This document shows, one piece after another, positions 14,401 through 24,500 of a DNA stretch of 64,000 bases. Numbering within the stretch: position 1 is the first letter of the stretch; each line of letters starts with the position of its first letter. The notes beneath the pieces are model-generated. The model ran no database searches. It had not been told where the DNA came from and saw only the letters and a program-made list of their open reading frames with translations. The stretch covers positions 5,493,676-5,557,675 of the forward strand of contig CM049311.1 of the NCBI GenBank assembly GCA_026874595.1, written 5' to 3'. The stretch comes from Sipunculus nudus. Lineage: Eukaryota > Annelida > Sipuncula > Golfingiida > Sipunculidae. Position numbers and translations under genes: made by a program.

Positions 14401-15360
14401 CTCATGTTACATACATATGGGTGCTGGGAGTGTAACACTGACATATTTTTATTATCTATGAATATAGGATCTTATCTGGGTCTCAGTATATTTAAAAATG
14501 GAGTAGTCTGAAAGTTGAAGATGCCAATGATATTAAAATGGGTATTGTTTTGAGCTTTGTCAGGCAAAAATGGTTGGTTTCTCAGGCAGGGCTCACATAA
14601 ATTTTTACTCCAGTATCCAAAATTGTGTTTATTTGCAGTAGATATTAGCTGATTTTGAGCGACAGCTGCTCAGACATTTAATTCAAGAAAATAAAATTGT
14701 GTTTTTTTGCGATTTAATTAAAGAAAATAAAATTGTGTTTTGTTGCGATGTACAGTTTCCTGTTAAGCAAAACATTTGTTTTTATTATATTGTCCCCTGA
14801 TCATATGAAGTTTTCATCAGACTCTGAAACAGTCTTAAAATATTATTTAAAAAAAAACTAGCACTGACATCTTAAGCTAGGGTTTTATTTTTTGTTGAGG
14901 CTTTGGTAAAACATATTATTTTATTGAAGACAAATAAAAATTAAAAGATCAATGACCAACTGGGAAATGATTGCCTGTATTTTAGTTTTACAACTGAAAG
15001 CCGTATAGTACCAATTATTCATATATTTATTTTATAAATAACAAAATAATGAAAAGGTAAAAGACAATTTTAACAAAGTAAAATTAAAAAAAAATACATT
15101 ATACAAATATTCATAATCATATGAAATAACTTGAAACCAATTTAAATATCATTACAGAAGGTAAAATAACAAATCAACTGGTCACCATACAGGAAAATAA
15201 AGTTTAATTTACTAGAAAAATAAAAATATGGAATTTTAACTTACTCCTGTTGTTCAGCAGGGTCCCTGTATTTTCTTCTCTGGGGAGCAACTGCACGGGG
15301 TTGACTGGCGAAGGTGTAGGTACCCTCAGTTCTTTGGTGAGGTGGAAGTACAGTCGTCAT
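5312..15360 (-). CDS. RSPH3: RSPH3, radial spoke head protein 3 (seven coding exons)
   Basis: RSPH3 is a structural protein of the axonemal radial spoke of motile cilia and flagella; in the family it binds the regulatory subunit of protein kinase A through an amphipathic helix. The gene-strand CDS is 15360-15245, 12438-12351, 11842-11555, 11184-10981, 10633-10471, 9724-9495 and 9449... ending at 5449-5312: 1227 nt, 408 residues, all junctions GT-AG and in frame. Conserved family segments in order are the N-terminal YANIMYDRRIVRGNTYA, the VQTELYLEELSDRVEEADVE block (about 113-132), the FDFDIEVKPILEVLVGKTVE segment at the start of exon 4 (likely amphipathic helix), a Glu/Arg-rich coiled coil, then ARAFAQSYLSDLVPSVFGTL, GYFYDPVERD and GFFPWLMDKV. 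The last 45 residues are acidic and Pro/Glu/Gly-rich. The start is the first ATG of the only exon that splices in frame. Length is close to the shorter family forms. It shares a promoter region with FDX1. Confidence 0.95.
5450..9494 (-). other. RSPH3 intron 6
   Basis: This 4045-bp intron holds no recognisable exon, RNA gene or transposon protein. The longest frames are about 100 codons and resemble nothing I know. Sequence is AT-rich with scattered A/T runs, and slightly higher in GC around 6190-6600 and 7490-7640. Confidence 0.7.
9495..9724 (-). CDS. RSPH3: RSPH3 coding exon 6
   Basis: 230 nt that, with the split base, give 77 codons (residues 287-363). Begins DVEQGFFPWLMDKVEESLER, the conserved C-terminal domain, and ends in a Gln/Ala-rich helix. 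Acceptor GGTAG, donor GTAGGA. Confidence 0.95.
9725..10470 (-). other. RSPH3 intron 5
   Basis: 746-bp AT-rich intron with no visible embedded feature. Introns 4 (10634-10980), 3 (11185-11554) and 2 (11843-12350) are similarly plain. Confidence 0.85.
10471..10633 (-). CDS. RSPH3: RSPH3 coding exon 5
   Basis: 163 nt, 54 codons plus 1 nt. Starts ERRMKQQREILRKEKETSDK, then IAARAFAQSYLSDLVPSVFG and GYFYDPVER. Acceptor TTACAG, donor GTATGG. The last G is shared with exon 6 to make Asp. Confidence 0.95.
10981..11184 (-). CDS. RSPH3: RSPH3 coding exon 4
   Basis: 204 nt, 68 codons (residues 165-232). Starts LFDFDIEVKPILEVLVGKTV and continues into a charged coiled coil ending RRHREEK. The inferred donor is the weak GTCAGG; family alignment (EEK followed by ERR) supports this junction over reading on. 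Confidence 0.9.
11555..11842 (-). CDS. RSPH3: RSPH3 coding exon 3
   Basis: 288 nt, exactly 96 codons (residues 69-164), between a CAAACAG acceptor and a GTAAGT donor. Begins TAQPDPIEIQRQQEMRRRAI with a basic stretch, then the conserved VQTELYLEEL and ECQTDAFLDRPPSPLY motifs of radial spoke protein 3. Confidence 0.95.
12351..12438 (-). CDS. RSPH3: RSPH3 coding exon 2
   Basis: 88-nt exon after a CCAG acceptor; the first base completes a Glu codon split by intron 1. It encodes the strongly conserved YANIMYDRRIVRGNTYAQ segment and ends at a GTAAGT donor. It has no long open frame of its own. Confidence 0.9.
12766..12779. repeat. Target-site duplication, left copy
   Basis: TATTTCTCTCATGT, identical to 14394-14407; it lies beside the LINE 3' end. 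Confidence 0.8.
12780..14393 (-). mobile_element. 5'-truncated non-LTR retrotransposon (LINE) in RSPH3 intron 1
   Basis: A 1.6-kb insertion on the same strand as RSPH3, bounded by a perfect 14-bp direct repeat (TATTTCTCTCATGT at 12766-12779 and 14394-14407), read as a target-site duplication. It contains the C-terminal part of a LINE ORF2 and a 3' UTR of about 520 bp that ends with GGGCCTGTGGCCTC, an AATAAA and a short TA-rich tail. No poly(A) is present, pointing to a LINE clade that does not end in poly(A). The 5' end is truncated, as is usual for LINEs. Confidence 0.85.
13306..14393 (-). CDS. LINE ORF2 C-terminal fragment (end of reverse transcriptase and zinc-knuckle tail)
   Basis: The frame is open from the truncation point to TGA at 13308-13306, about 362 codons with no break. 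Recognisable pieces are YYKYLGIVFTNRASW and VVPILLYGSELWG, typical of the region just after the LINE reverse-transcriptase catalytic core, then a long helical region and a Cys/His cluster (RICKHC...HFLLEC) near the C-terminus. The endonuclease domain and the catalytic aspartates are absent, lost with the 5' truncation. The first in-frame stop upstream is in flanking host DNA at 14407-14409, so there is no native start codon. I cannot assign the clade confidently. It is not expected to be functional. Confidence 0.85.
14394..14407. repeat. Target-site duplication, right copy
   Basis: TATTTCTCTCATGT, identical to 12766-12779; it lies beside the truncated LINE 5' end. Confidence 0.8.
15245..15360 (-). 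CDS. RSPH3: RSPH3 coding exon 1
   Basis: ATG at 15360-15358 opens 38 codons plus 2 nt. The peptide begins MTTVLPPHQRTEGTYTFASQ and ends in PAEQQ. The donor is GTAAGT starting at 15244. The 5' UTR lies upstream and its start is not determinable here. Confidence 0.9.
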
Positions 15361-15619
15361 GGTTTTCTCTTAAATTTGAACGTCCAAAATATGCCCCGCT
15401 GATGTTTAGATGGTTAACTGAGTCTGTTTTCCTGGCCCCCTTGATTGACAGTCTTGCCTTTCCTTGGTTGTCAACAGATGCAAACGGCAGCCATAACTTG
15501 GATACACCGCGGAAGGATATCGATTGTAATTCGACAAAAAAAGTAGATGGGCACGCACAAATGATGGCATTTACGCCAGGCAATTCATTGTAGATATTTT
15601 TTACTTTAAATGTTGCCGC

Positions 15620-15630
15620 ATAAACAAACC
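15620..15630. promoter_or_regulatory. Forkhead (FOXJ1-type) site
   Basis: ATAAACAAACC contains the forkhead core ATAAACA. FOXJ1 with RFX is the usual motile-cilium pair. It is 260 bp from the RSPH3 ATG. Forkhead cores are common in AT-rich DNA, so the context carries the call. Confidence 0.45.
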
Positions 15631-15726
15631 ATTCCGTTCTACTGGTAATTAGATATTCCTCCAGGGACTAGTTTTCTGCGTGTATGGTTATCCGGTATTG
15701 TGACTCGGCAAAATATTTATGTCACT

Positions 15727-15739
15727 GTTGCTAAGTAAC
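15727..15739. promoter_or_regulatory. X-box (RFX binding site)
   Basis: GTTGCTAAGTAAC matches the RFX X-box pattern RYYNYY-N(1-3)-RRNRAC at every position, with a 1-nt spacer. It is 367 bp upstream of the RSPH3 start codon. RFX factors drive ciliary genes in animals, which fits RSPH3. Confidence 0.7.
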
Positions 15740-15874
15740 AATAATCTCGATCTATTATTACATGTCCAAAAATGACACCTGAGAATACGAAAAGTATTAT
15801 TAAATTCTAAGCGTTATGTATATTACTGATTATATTTAACTTTTTAATGAATGTACACATTTGAGCGTAATCAA

Positions 15875-15901
15875 TTACCTTTGACCTGAATGTAAAGGTC
15901 A
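15875..15901. promoter_or_regulatory. Nuclear-receptor-like half-site cluster upstream of FDX1
   Basis: On the minus strand 15887-15875 reads AGGTCA-A-AGGTAA, a DR1 with one mismatch. On the plus strand TGACCT (15882-15887) and AGGTCA (15896-15901) form an everted repeat with 8-bp spacing. The second half-site sits in AAAGGTCA, an NR4A/NR5A/ERR-like extended monomer site, 36 bp before the FDX1 ATG. Vertebrate FDX1 is an NR5A1 target; any such role here is inference. Confidence 0.45.
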
Positions 15902-15937
15902 CGAGGGGTGCGAGATTATTCAGGTTACATGTGAACG

Positions 15938-16113
15938 ATGGCAGCACGATTTGTGAGAACTGCAAGCTCTGTCCTTGCTCCAAGTTTTTGTAAAATTTTT
16001 CAAAAGACAACAGCCCTGTCTACACGATTACCAGCAACGATCAACGGTGTTAGAAAACAATGCATCCAACAGCGGGCCATGAGTTCGGCTAAACCCCTGA
16101 TGCAGAAAGAAAC
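15938..16113 (+). CDS. FDX1: FDX1 coding exon 1 (presequence)
   Basis: ATG at 15938 opens 58 codons plus 2 nt encoding [20 protein letters not shown] and onward, a mitochondrial targeting sequence. Donor GTAAGTG at 16114. Confidence 0.9.
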
Positions 16114-18527
16114 GTAAGTGACATAAGTTTGACATAAATGCGATTGTAAACGCTCAGTGGGCAGGGGTCCATGTCAACTGGAATGCACTTGTTGACTCAC
16201 ACTTGCAGGATAACATTTTTGATAAAGTTGAGCAGCTGCTCACATACCATTAAATCTATTTAAATTACTGTAATTATATATTTGTCATATTATTGAATCA
16301 AAATGAAGGCATGACATATGCATTTTTCAGGTGGGTTACACTCGCAGTTTACATAATCTTTTCTGCCACACTGATAACTGCATTAAATGTGGCGGTGTCT
16401 AGGATCCTGGATACCGCCGCATAAAAAGCTTCAGAGTAAACTGGAGAACTTCAAACCCTTGTCGGAAAAAAATCGTGTAAAATCAAATAGTGCGTTTATG
16501 ACAAAGAAACTTTAAGTAATCTAAGGGAGATATATAGTACTTTATTCGAATGACCAAGAAATTCAGCTAAATATTATGTTTTAGTATGTTAACAAGACAC
16601 ACTTTTAAGACTTTGCAACCCGTGCACTTGAAACTGTCTCAGAATCTGAAACAATGAACTGCGTGACCTTTGGTCACTGAGCCAACACGGCCCGTTACCA
16701 CTGGTTACACAGGCGGCTGCCGGCCAGCCGTGGCTGGGGGAAAACCCAGAGCAGACATCGTTCCCCGTGTATCACCCATTATTAGGATAATACATATTCT
16801 TCTGATCAACAATTAAAGAGGACAAACACTGTCTAAGTGGTATGATAATGTGTATTTGATAAGAATATCTTTATTTCTCAACGAATAGGAAATTTTCAGA
16901 CGAAATATAAGAATTTAATTGTCATGTGGAATGTCTCCAGTTTCCTCAAATCATCTTCTAGGGCTCTTGCACAGCGTAGCGTAGTGAGAGAGTACAGGTG
17001 CTAGAGCTACCACACAGTGCAAGATCAGCAAATCTAGATTAATACCAGTCTGGTTTCTGCCATAGAAACATGACTCACAGGCTATTAAAAAATAAACGTA
17101 CTGGGTTTGGGAGTTGTGATACCTGTCACAATTGAACAGCTGTTCCTAGGGTCTGATCAGAATATTGGCTGGGTGGAAGTATCTCTGTCACTGATAAATT
17201 CATAAATAAATAAAAAGTTTAATTTTACTACAATTGAATATATGAAGCCTTTAATATATACCTCTTCTCTTATCCACTGCACCATTTTTCATGAGAAAAT
17301 CTATAGTTAGATCCAACTGCTACCATGGAGGTATCTGAGACTATTGTGGGGGGGGGGGGTCTGACTTACTACTCCAATAGATATGAAACTCAAAAGATCC
17401 CTAAATGACCCAAATGGAAGTAAGAATGACTCAAACAGATCATTTATTATAACTGGCCTTAACAGCAGTTTTATTATTAGAAAAATATTATTAGCAGGCT
17501 ACATTTATCATGAAGGCAGGCCTTATTTCCACTCCCCATGAGTGGAAATAAGGAATGCCAGGGGGAGTGGTAATAAGGGATGCTTATTTCCACTTCCCCT
17601 CATGGTAAAGGCTGGTGCAGTGTATAAGTATTCTGGGAAAAAAGTCACCAAAATATTTTTCAGTCTATTTCAGTTATAAATAAGCAAATCCATATATTAC
17701 CAGTAATTCTTGTTCAGAGATTTTCAGCAAATGTGCATTATACTCTATCATATTGAGACATTAGGGGCATAAATATATATATATATAGTTTTACATGTGA
17801 TCACCTAAAAAGGTTAAAGATTTTACATTGAAATGCATTTCAAAGTGAAATTGTAACTGTATAAAACATAATTTTAAACATATATGATTCACCTGAATAA
17901 AACTTGCAGTTTAATTACATTCAAATTGTTGGCCAGATTTTTAAAGACAAATAAAATGTATATATATATATCTGCAAATAGTTACATTTTGTCAATAAGT
18001 TTGTTTTGATAATTGTATAGGTTAATTAGGTTTATATATTAGGCATGGGTACAAGCTTTCAGTAGCTCAAATAGGGCAGGAATGTTTTGACAAAACTTTA
18101 TTTCCTGCCTCAATCCTTATCAGTTGATGGATAGCTACTCATCAGTAGGGCCAGTCACAGTAGAGTCTGTGTCTCCATTTGCCAAGGCTAGTGCTGTCAG
18201 GTCTTGGCCTAGTGTAAAGTCTGAACAATTGCACAGGATGATACAATCTGGTTCGCAGCTTCATTAATTTATCCCACCAATAGCTGATTTGACAAAAAAC
18301 AATTTCAATGGCATGACTGTGGTGTCAAAATTAGTGAACTTTGTCTGAAAGAAAAACTAGAACTACAAGGAAAAACAGGTTGCATACATTTAAGAGTAAT
18401 AATAAGACTGTTGTCACCAGTGTTGGACATAAAAGGTAAGACAAATAACCATTTCTATTATATTCCATACAGCCTACATGGCTGATGAAAGTGAATTTCT
18501 TAACTTACAAACATTTAACTTTTCTGT

Positions 18528-18560
<33 letters not shown>

Positions 18561-21500
18561 TGATGAAATAAGTATTCTTTATTTAAACTTGCAGGAGGAG
18601 TTGAAATAAGCATCCCTTATTTCCAAATATTTCGAAATAAGCACTTCCTATCATAAAACAGCCTGGACAATCCTCGCATAGTCTTTGCCAATGATCAATT
18701 AGGTATATTATTAAAATATCAAAATTGGAATTTTTAATTAAAATATCACTGGACAGCTTCTTATTTCAGGATCATATTAGTTTTTAAATGAAGGAAATAT
18801 GACCATCAGTTCTAAAGTTATTCCTTTGTTTTATATCCTATGATTCTCAGCCAAGCAGGACCTATATTACAAGGAAAAGCTGTGACCACTGGCCTGCAGC
18901 AGGGCTAGGTTGGCAGGCTGCCAGCTAATTAGGGGGCGTGTACCTAATCTCACTCTGGCTGTGCAGAAATGTCGCATTGATCAAACTGTCATCTCGCATT
19001 CATTCCACACACACATATTAAGTTCTTAATAAAGAAGAATATGATTTGAATTAATTTAAATAACATTCCCGTTAATTTAATTGATTAAATTATAAAAATA
19101 TTAAATTATAGTCAATTTTGATCTGGGAATGTGAATCTAGTACCAAATATGTGGAAAATACCTGGTATTATTTGTATGTAAAAGCTTTGTTAGTTAAAAC
19201 TATGTTAAAATATTAAAGATGAATTCATATAATATTAAATATATATGCACTGGTTAGTTTAAAACTTGACACCAGTGTGAATGAAAACCTAAAATATATA
19301 TCACATGACATCTGCATATCGTATAAAATTTTAATTCTTACTGGCAGTTTCAAAGTAGCATCACATTGATCATCAATGTACAAGACATTGTTGATTTTTG
19401 TTCCTTTAATCATCCTAATATGAAAACCAAGATGACTTGATTTAAATCCGAAAATAAATGTTTTAAATGAAGAAAAATTAAATTTTTTCCAGGAATCATC
19501 AATTACATGTAGAAAAAGATATTTACACTAACTCCTGAAACATGGCTATTTGAGAATAATTATAACCAAGGTTGGACAAACCTGGGTTTTTAGCATAAAG
19601 CCCAGCACAGCAAACTTGTGAGCTTATGCGATGGTGCAGCATCAGCTGTCAGCCGCCCGCCGTCCAGGGCTGGCTTTCCCCCGTTTATGGCTGTATGTCA
19701 GAAACTGTCAGAGCTAGCAGCTCCAAATTACATGTAAGAATTAGTCACATGTGAAACTTGGTGCCCTGGAGCTTATTATTCAGGAGCTTATATCTGTATT
19801 AATTTAGATTTTATAGAGAAAAATCTTAAAAACCTTTAAAAATCTTCTTCTCTGAAACTGTCCAGCCAAATTGACCAATATTTCATAGAAATGTTCCTTG
19901 TGACAATCTCTCTCAAGTTTGTTCGAATGGTTTCAGTTTGATGATTTTTGACCGAGTTACAGGAATTTGAACTTAGTCATCTGTGCAAAAAAAGCATACT
20001 AAACTAAAAATCTCAGAAACTGCTGGAGCTGTCATCACCAAATTTGATGCCAATGTTTGTCATATGAGTCATATCTGAAATTGAGGTGTTGGTGGCGCCA
20101 CTTTCATTGATCTGTTTTTTACAAGCAAAAATGTAAGTTTAGACTCTTCTAGCTTATACACTGTTTTTTTTTTAAGAAACTGTTAAGCTGATTGGTTTAA
20201 ACTTTACAAGAATTATTCTATGGTAGGGTTCTGCTAGTTTTATAAGAATAGATTGGGTTAATGCAGCTTTAAAAAACAGCGTAGCCAATTAAAAAAGGCT
20301 TTCTGTGTGTCACCCCTAACTTAACATGAAAACTTTACAACGGATATATCCTATAAAACAATAGGATGGGTTAACGCTCGCCACTTGATTTCATTAATCA
20401 AGAAATTAGATCCCGGTCATTACAGGTGACATTTCCAGGTTCTTTTAAGGACGTGTATAAAAATACCAGACAATCATACACCCAGATCAATAGAAACTAT
20501 GAGACATCAGGTTAAATTCACAAATATAATTCAAGACAATACTTACAAAGACGTAGATGTAAGTGTGTGTGCGTTGGTGTGTCAATGCGACAGTCCTTCA
20601 CATTAAAAATACAGGATATTTACCGAGTCCGTGGTTTGTATAAAAAAACCATAAAGTCCAGTTCCTTCAGAGATCTCTGGTTACTGTTTAGTGTAGAATC
20701 TAGCGTATGGTTAGTACCATATAGATCTAGTCTTTCTGAGTTTAGCGATCTTCAACTGATCTTGCTTGTCTTTGTTTACGTATAGCTTAGAGTCCTTGAC
20801 CTTGCTCGTGTAGCAATGGTTTCTCGGCTTACGGCGGTTATGTATCTAGGTCAAGCTGAACTAGGCCGGCAGGTGACGAGCGCGCTCCCTCTATATCGCC
20901 AATACGAAGCTCTTTCGGCAGCACGGCTGAGTTCTTATGAGCTGGGTCCTTGCTTCATGTAGAAGCTTGCTTCTAAGCCGTTCCTGGCGTTTCAATGTTC
21001 CTACTCCCGTGCGTGCGTGCTGCCACCTCAAGCTTCAAGACCCAACTGAAGGCAGCTTCCAGCGTCTCTCCCTGAACTCTGACGTCACAATCGTCGTCAC
21101 AATACGGCGATCCGGTTCTCTGATTGGCTTATGGCTCAAGTGTCCCATATAAGGTTATATGTGACCTGGTTTGACTGCTAGCGTCACCTTGGCGACCCAC
21201 ATACCAGAAATAATTACACACGATGCGTGACACGGATAAATCAGCTGATAGCCGATGGGATTTCATACAAGAATACACGATATATATATATACAATCAAG
21301 ACCTGTCAACGCTTTAGGATGACGCTTCACGTCAATATCAATAGAGAACAGACTTCGTTAAACTATGATACAAAACACCGTACATATTGTCACCGATTTC
21401 TGGTGACACTGTGTTTGATAACAGATTTGACAACATGCCCAGTTTCAGCAGCCAAGTCAAGAGGTCACTCAGTACAACCAGGTGGGGTCCAGACATCACC

Positions 21501-24500
21501 ATGGCAACTGACCTGGCTCTGTCTGGTGTCTAGACAAAGCATCTAGACGTCTAGACACATCGTTTAGACAGAGAATGCCCAAATTAGAATTATTGGAACT
21601 ATATCTTTCAACTGTTTGAAAAAACTTGGTTTGCATTTTTAGCGAATCTGTGAGCTTATGCAATGGTGTAGTGTCGTCCGTCATAGCTATCTCAAAAAGG
21701 GCAGGAGCTAACACCACCAATTTTTATGCAAAAAAATTGTCATCTAAAAAATTCAATCGGATATTGCTTTTGCTTGGATAGCTTTATTACATACACTGAA
21801 AATGGTGTGGCCACCTGCAACCATTTTTTCACAGCATCCATCTGTTCATCTACCTTGGAATAAAATCACTCATATCTCGGCAGTCGTTTGACTTACCCAC
21901 CTGACATTTTGCTGGTTTATACATCCTAGACAGCTTTCTTGGTTTTATGACTGGTGGGGCCACCTTCATTCACGTTTACGCTGCAGATATCCAAGCTTAT
22001 ATCTTGGGAACCGTTCAACCAATTTGGCCAAAATTTTGCATGTGTATAGATCTCACAAAGCTCTTAATCATGCGCAAAACTGGTGGCACCACCTGCAACC
22101 ATTTTTGCACAGCATCCATCTGTTCATCTGCCTTGGGATAAAATCACTCATATCTTGGCAGTGGTTTGACTTATCCACCTGAAATTTTGTAGGTTTATAC
22201 ATTAGAGACAGCTTTCTTGATTTAATGACAGGTGGCTCCACCTTCATTCATGTTTATGCTGCAGACTTCCAAGCCCATATCTCGGCAACTGTTTGATTGA
22301 TTGGGCCAAAATTTTGCATGTGTTTAGATCTCACATAGCTCTTTATCATACGCAAAACTGGTGGTGCCACCTGCATCCATTTTTGCACAGTGTCCATCTG
22401 TTTGTTTGCCGTGGGATAAAATCCCCATATCTCGGCAGTGGTTTGACATATCTGCCTAAAATTATGCATATTTATACATCTTTGATAGCTTTCTCCATTA
22501 TGTGGCAGGTGGCGCCACCTACTTTTATGTTTATGCTGCAGACATTCAGGCTTATATCTAAGGACTAGTTTGACATATCCCCCTGAAATTTTGCATATGA
22601 ATAGATCTCATATACCTCCTAATCATATACAAAATTGGTGGCGCCACCTACCACCATTTTTGCACATGACCTTCTGTTTGTCTGCTGTGGGATAAAATCA
22701 CTCATATACAAGTAGTGGTTTGATTTATCTGCCTAAAATTTTGCATATGTATACAACTTGGACAGCTTTCATGATATTGTGGTAGGTGGCTCAATCTACA
22801 TACACATTTCGGCTGCAGACATCCATGCTAATATGCAACACACCTCACTCTGTTTCCCCTTGCCACTCAATCCATGCCTCACTTCACCCGTCCCACTCTG
22901 ATTTTGGCAGATACATGTGGTCACTTGTTGACTACCCGTATTCTAGTTTTAAAATGTCCTTGTCCAAAACTCACAGGTCCGAAACATCCATTTTGCTGAA
23001 ATCATAATACTAAGATAGATATGCAGGACATAAGAGGATCAATGTTAAATTTTAAAAATAATCCTCCATTCATACTCCCAAACTTTGCACAGGTTCACAT
23101 TAGGCCTGTAGGCCTTGTTCTGGGAAAACCCGGTGTTTATCTGTTTTTAGCTCAGATGGCTTACAGTCATCTGAGCTATAGCGATCACTCTTTGTCCATC
23201 GTCCGTCCGGCCATCGGGCCGTCTGTCCGTTAACAAAGCACAAATCGTAACCGCTGGACCTGGAATCTTCTTACTTTATATCCAGAGAGGTCCATGAAAA
23301 ATCTCCTTGGAAACCTGGAATTAGGTCTCTGTTACCCATATCCTTCGAGCTATGGGGCCCCAAAGTAAACCCCAGAATAGTCAAAAATGTCATACAAAAA
23401 CTTCAATATCTCATTAACTACATCACTGATGGTCATGATTTTTGGCATACGTATTGATCATGAGATGTTCCATCAGTTTCTGCAGACTGGTGGCGCCACC
23501 TGTATTTTAAAATTTTTTTACGAATATTTGTCTCTATTTTTGAGACCTTTAAAAATGTGGACATCTGTTAACAGGGCACAAATCCTAAAGACTGGACCTA
23601 GAATCTTCATTCTTGACATTCTAAGAGACCTATGAAAAGTCTCCATGGAAACCAGAAATTACCCATATCCTTGGAGCTATGGGGCCCCAAAGTACCCCCC
23701 AGAATAGTGAACAATTTCATACAAAAACTTCAATATTTGATTAACTTCATCACTGATATTCATGATTTTTGGCATTCATATTGATCATGAGATGTTTCAT
23801 CAGTTTCTGCAGACTGGTGGTGCCACCTGTATTTTTTGATTTTTATGAATTGTTATCTCTATTTTTGAGACCTTTAAAAATGTGAACATCTGTTAACAGG
23901 GCACAAATCGTAAAGAATGGACCTAGAATCTTCATTCTTGACATTCTGAGAGACCTATAAAAAGTCTCCATGGAAACCAGAAATTAGGTCTCTGTTACTT
24001 ATATCCTACAAGCTATGGGGCCCAAACGTACCCCCCAGAATAGTGAAAAATTTCATAAAAAAACTTCAATATCTGATTAACTACATCACTGATAGTCATG
24101 ATTTTTGGCATACATATTGATCATGAGATGTTTCATCAGTTTCTGCAGACTGGTGGCGCCACCTATATTTTTTTATTTTTTACAAATTGTTTTCTCTATT
24201 TTTGAGACCTTTAAGGATGTAGTTATCTATCAACAGGGTTCAAAATGTAATGACTGGACCTAGAATCTTCCTTCTTGACAAACAGGGTGACCCATGAAAA
24301 GTCTCCATGGAAACCTGAAATTAGGTCTCTGTTACCCATATCCTTTTAGCTGTGGCACTCCAAAGTACAGCTGATAATAAAGGAAAATTTGATACAAAAG
24401 CTGAAGTATCTGAACAACTAATGCATAGATCACCATAATTGTTAGCATGGATATTGATCATGAGATGTTTTATCAGTTTTTTTGCAGACTGGTGGCACAC

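Larger units (their letters stand above)
15361..15937. promoter_or_regulatory. Bidirectional promoter between RSPH3 and FDX1
   Basis: The two start codons face away from each other across 577 bp, so both 5' UTRs and core promoters must fall here unless there are unseen upstream exons. The segment is less AT-rich than the introns around it and holds the RFX, forkhead and nuclear-receptor-like sites listed separately. No canonical TATA box is obvious next to either gene. Confidence 0.75.
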
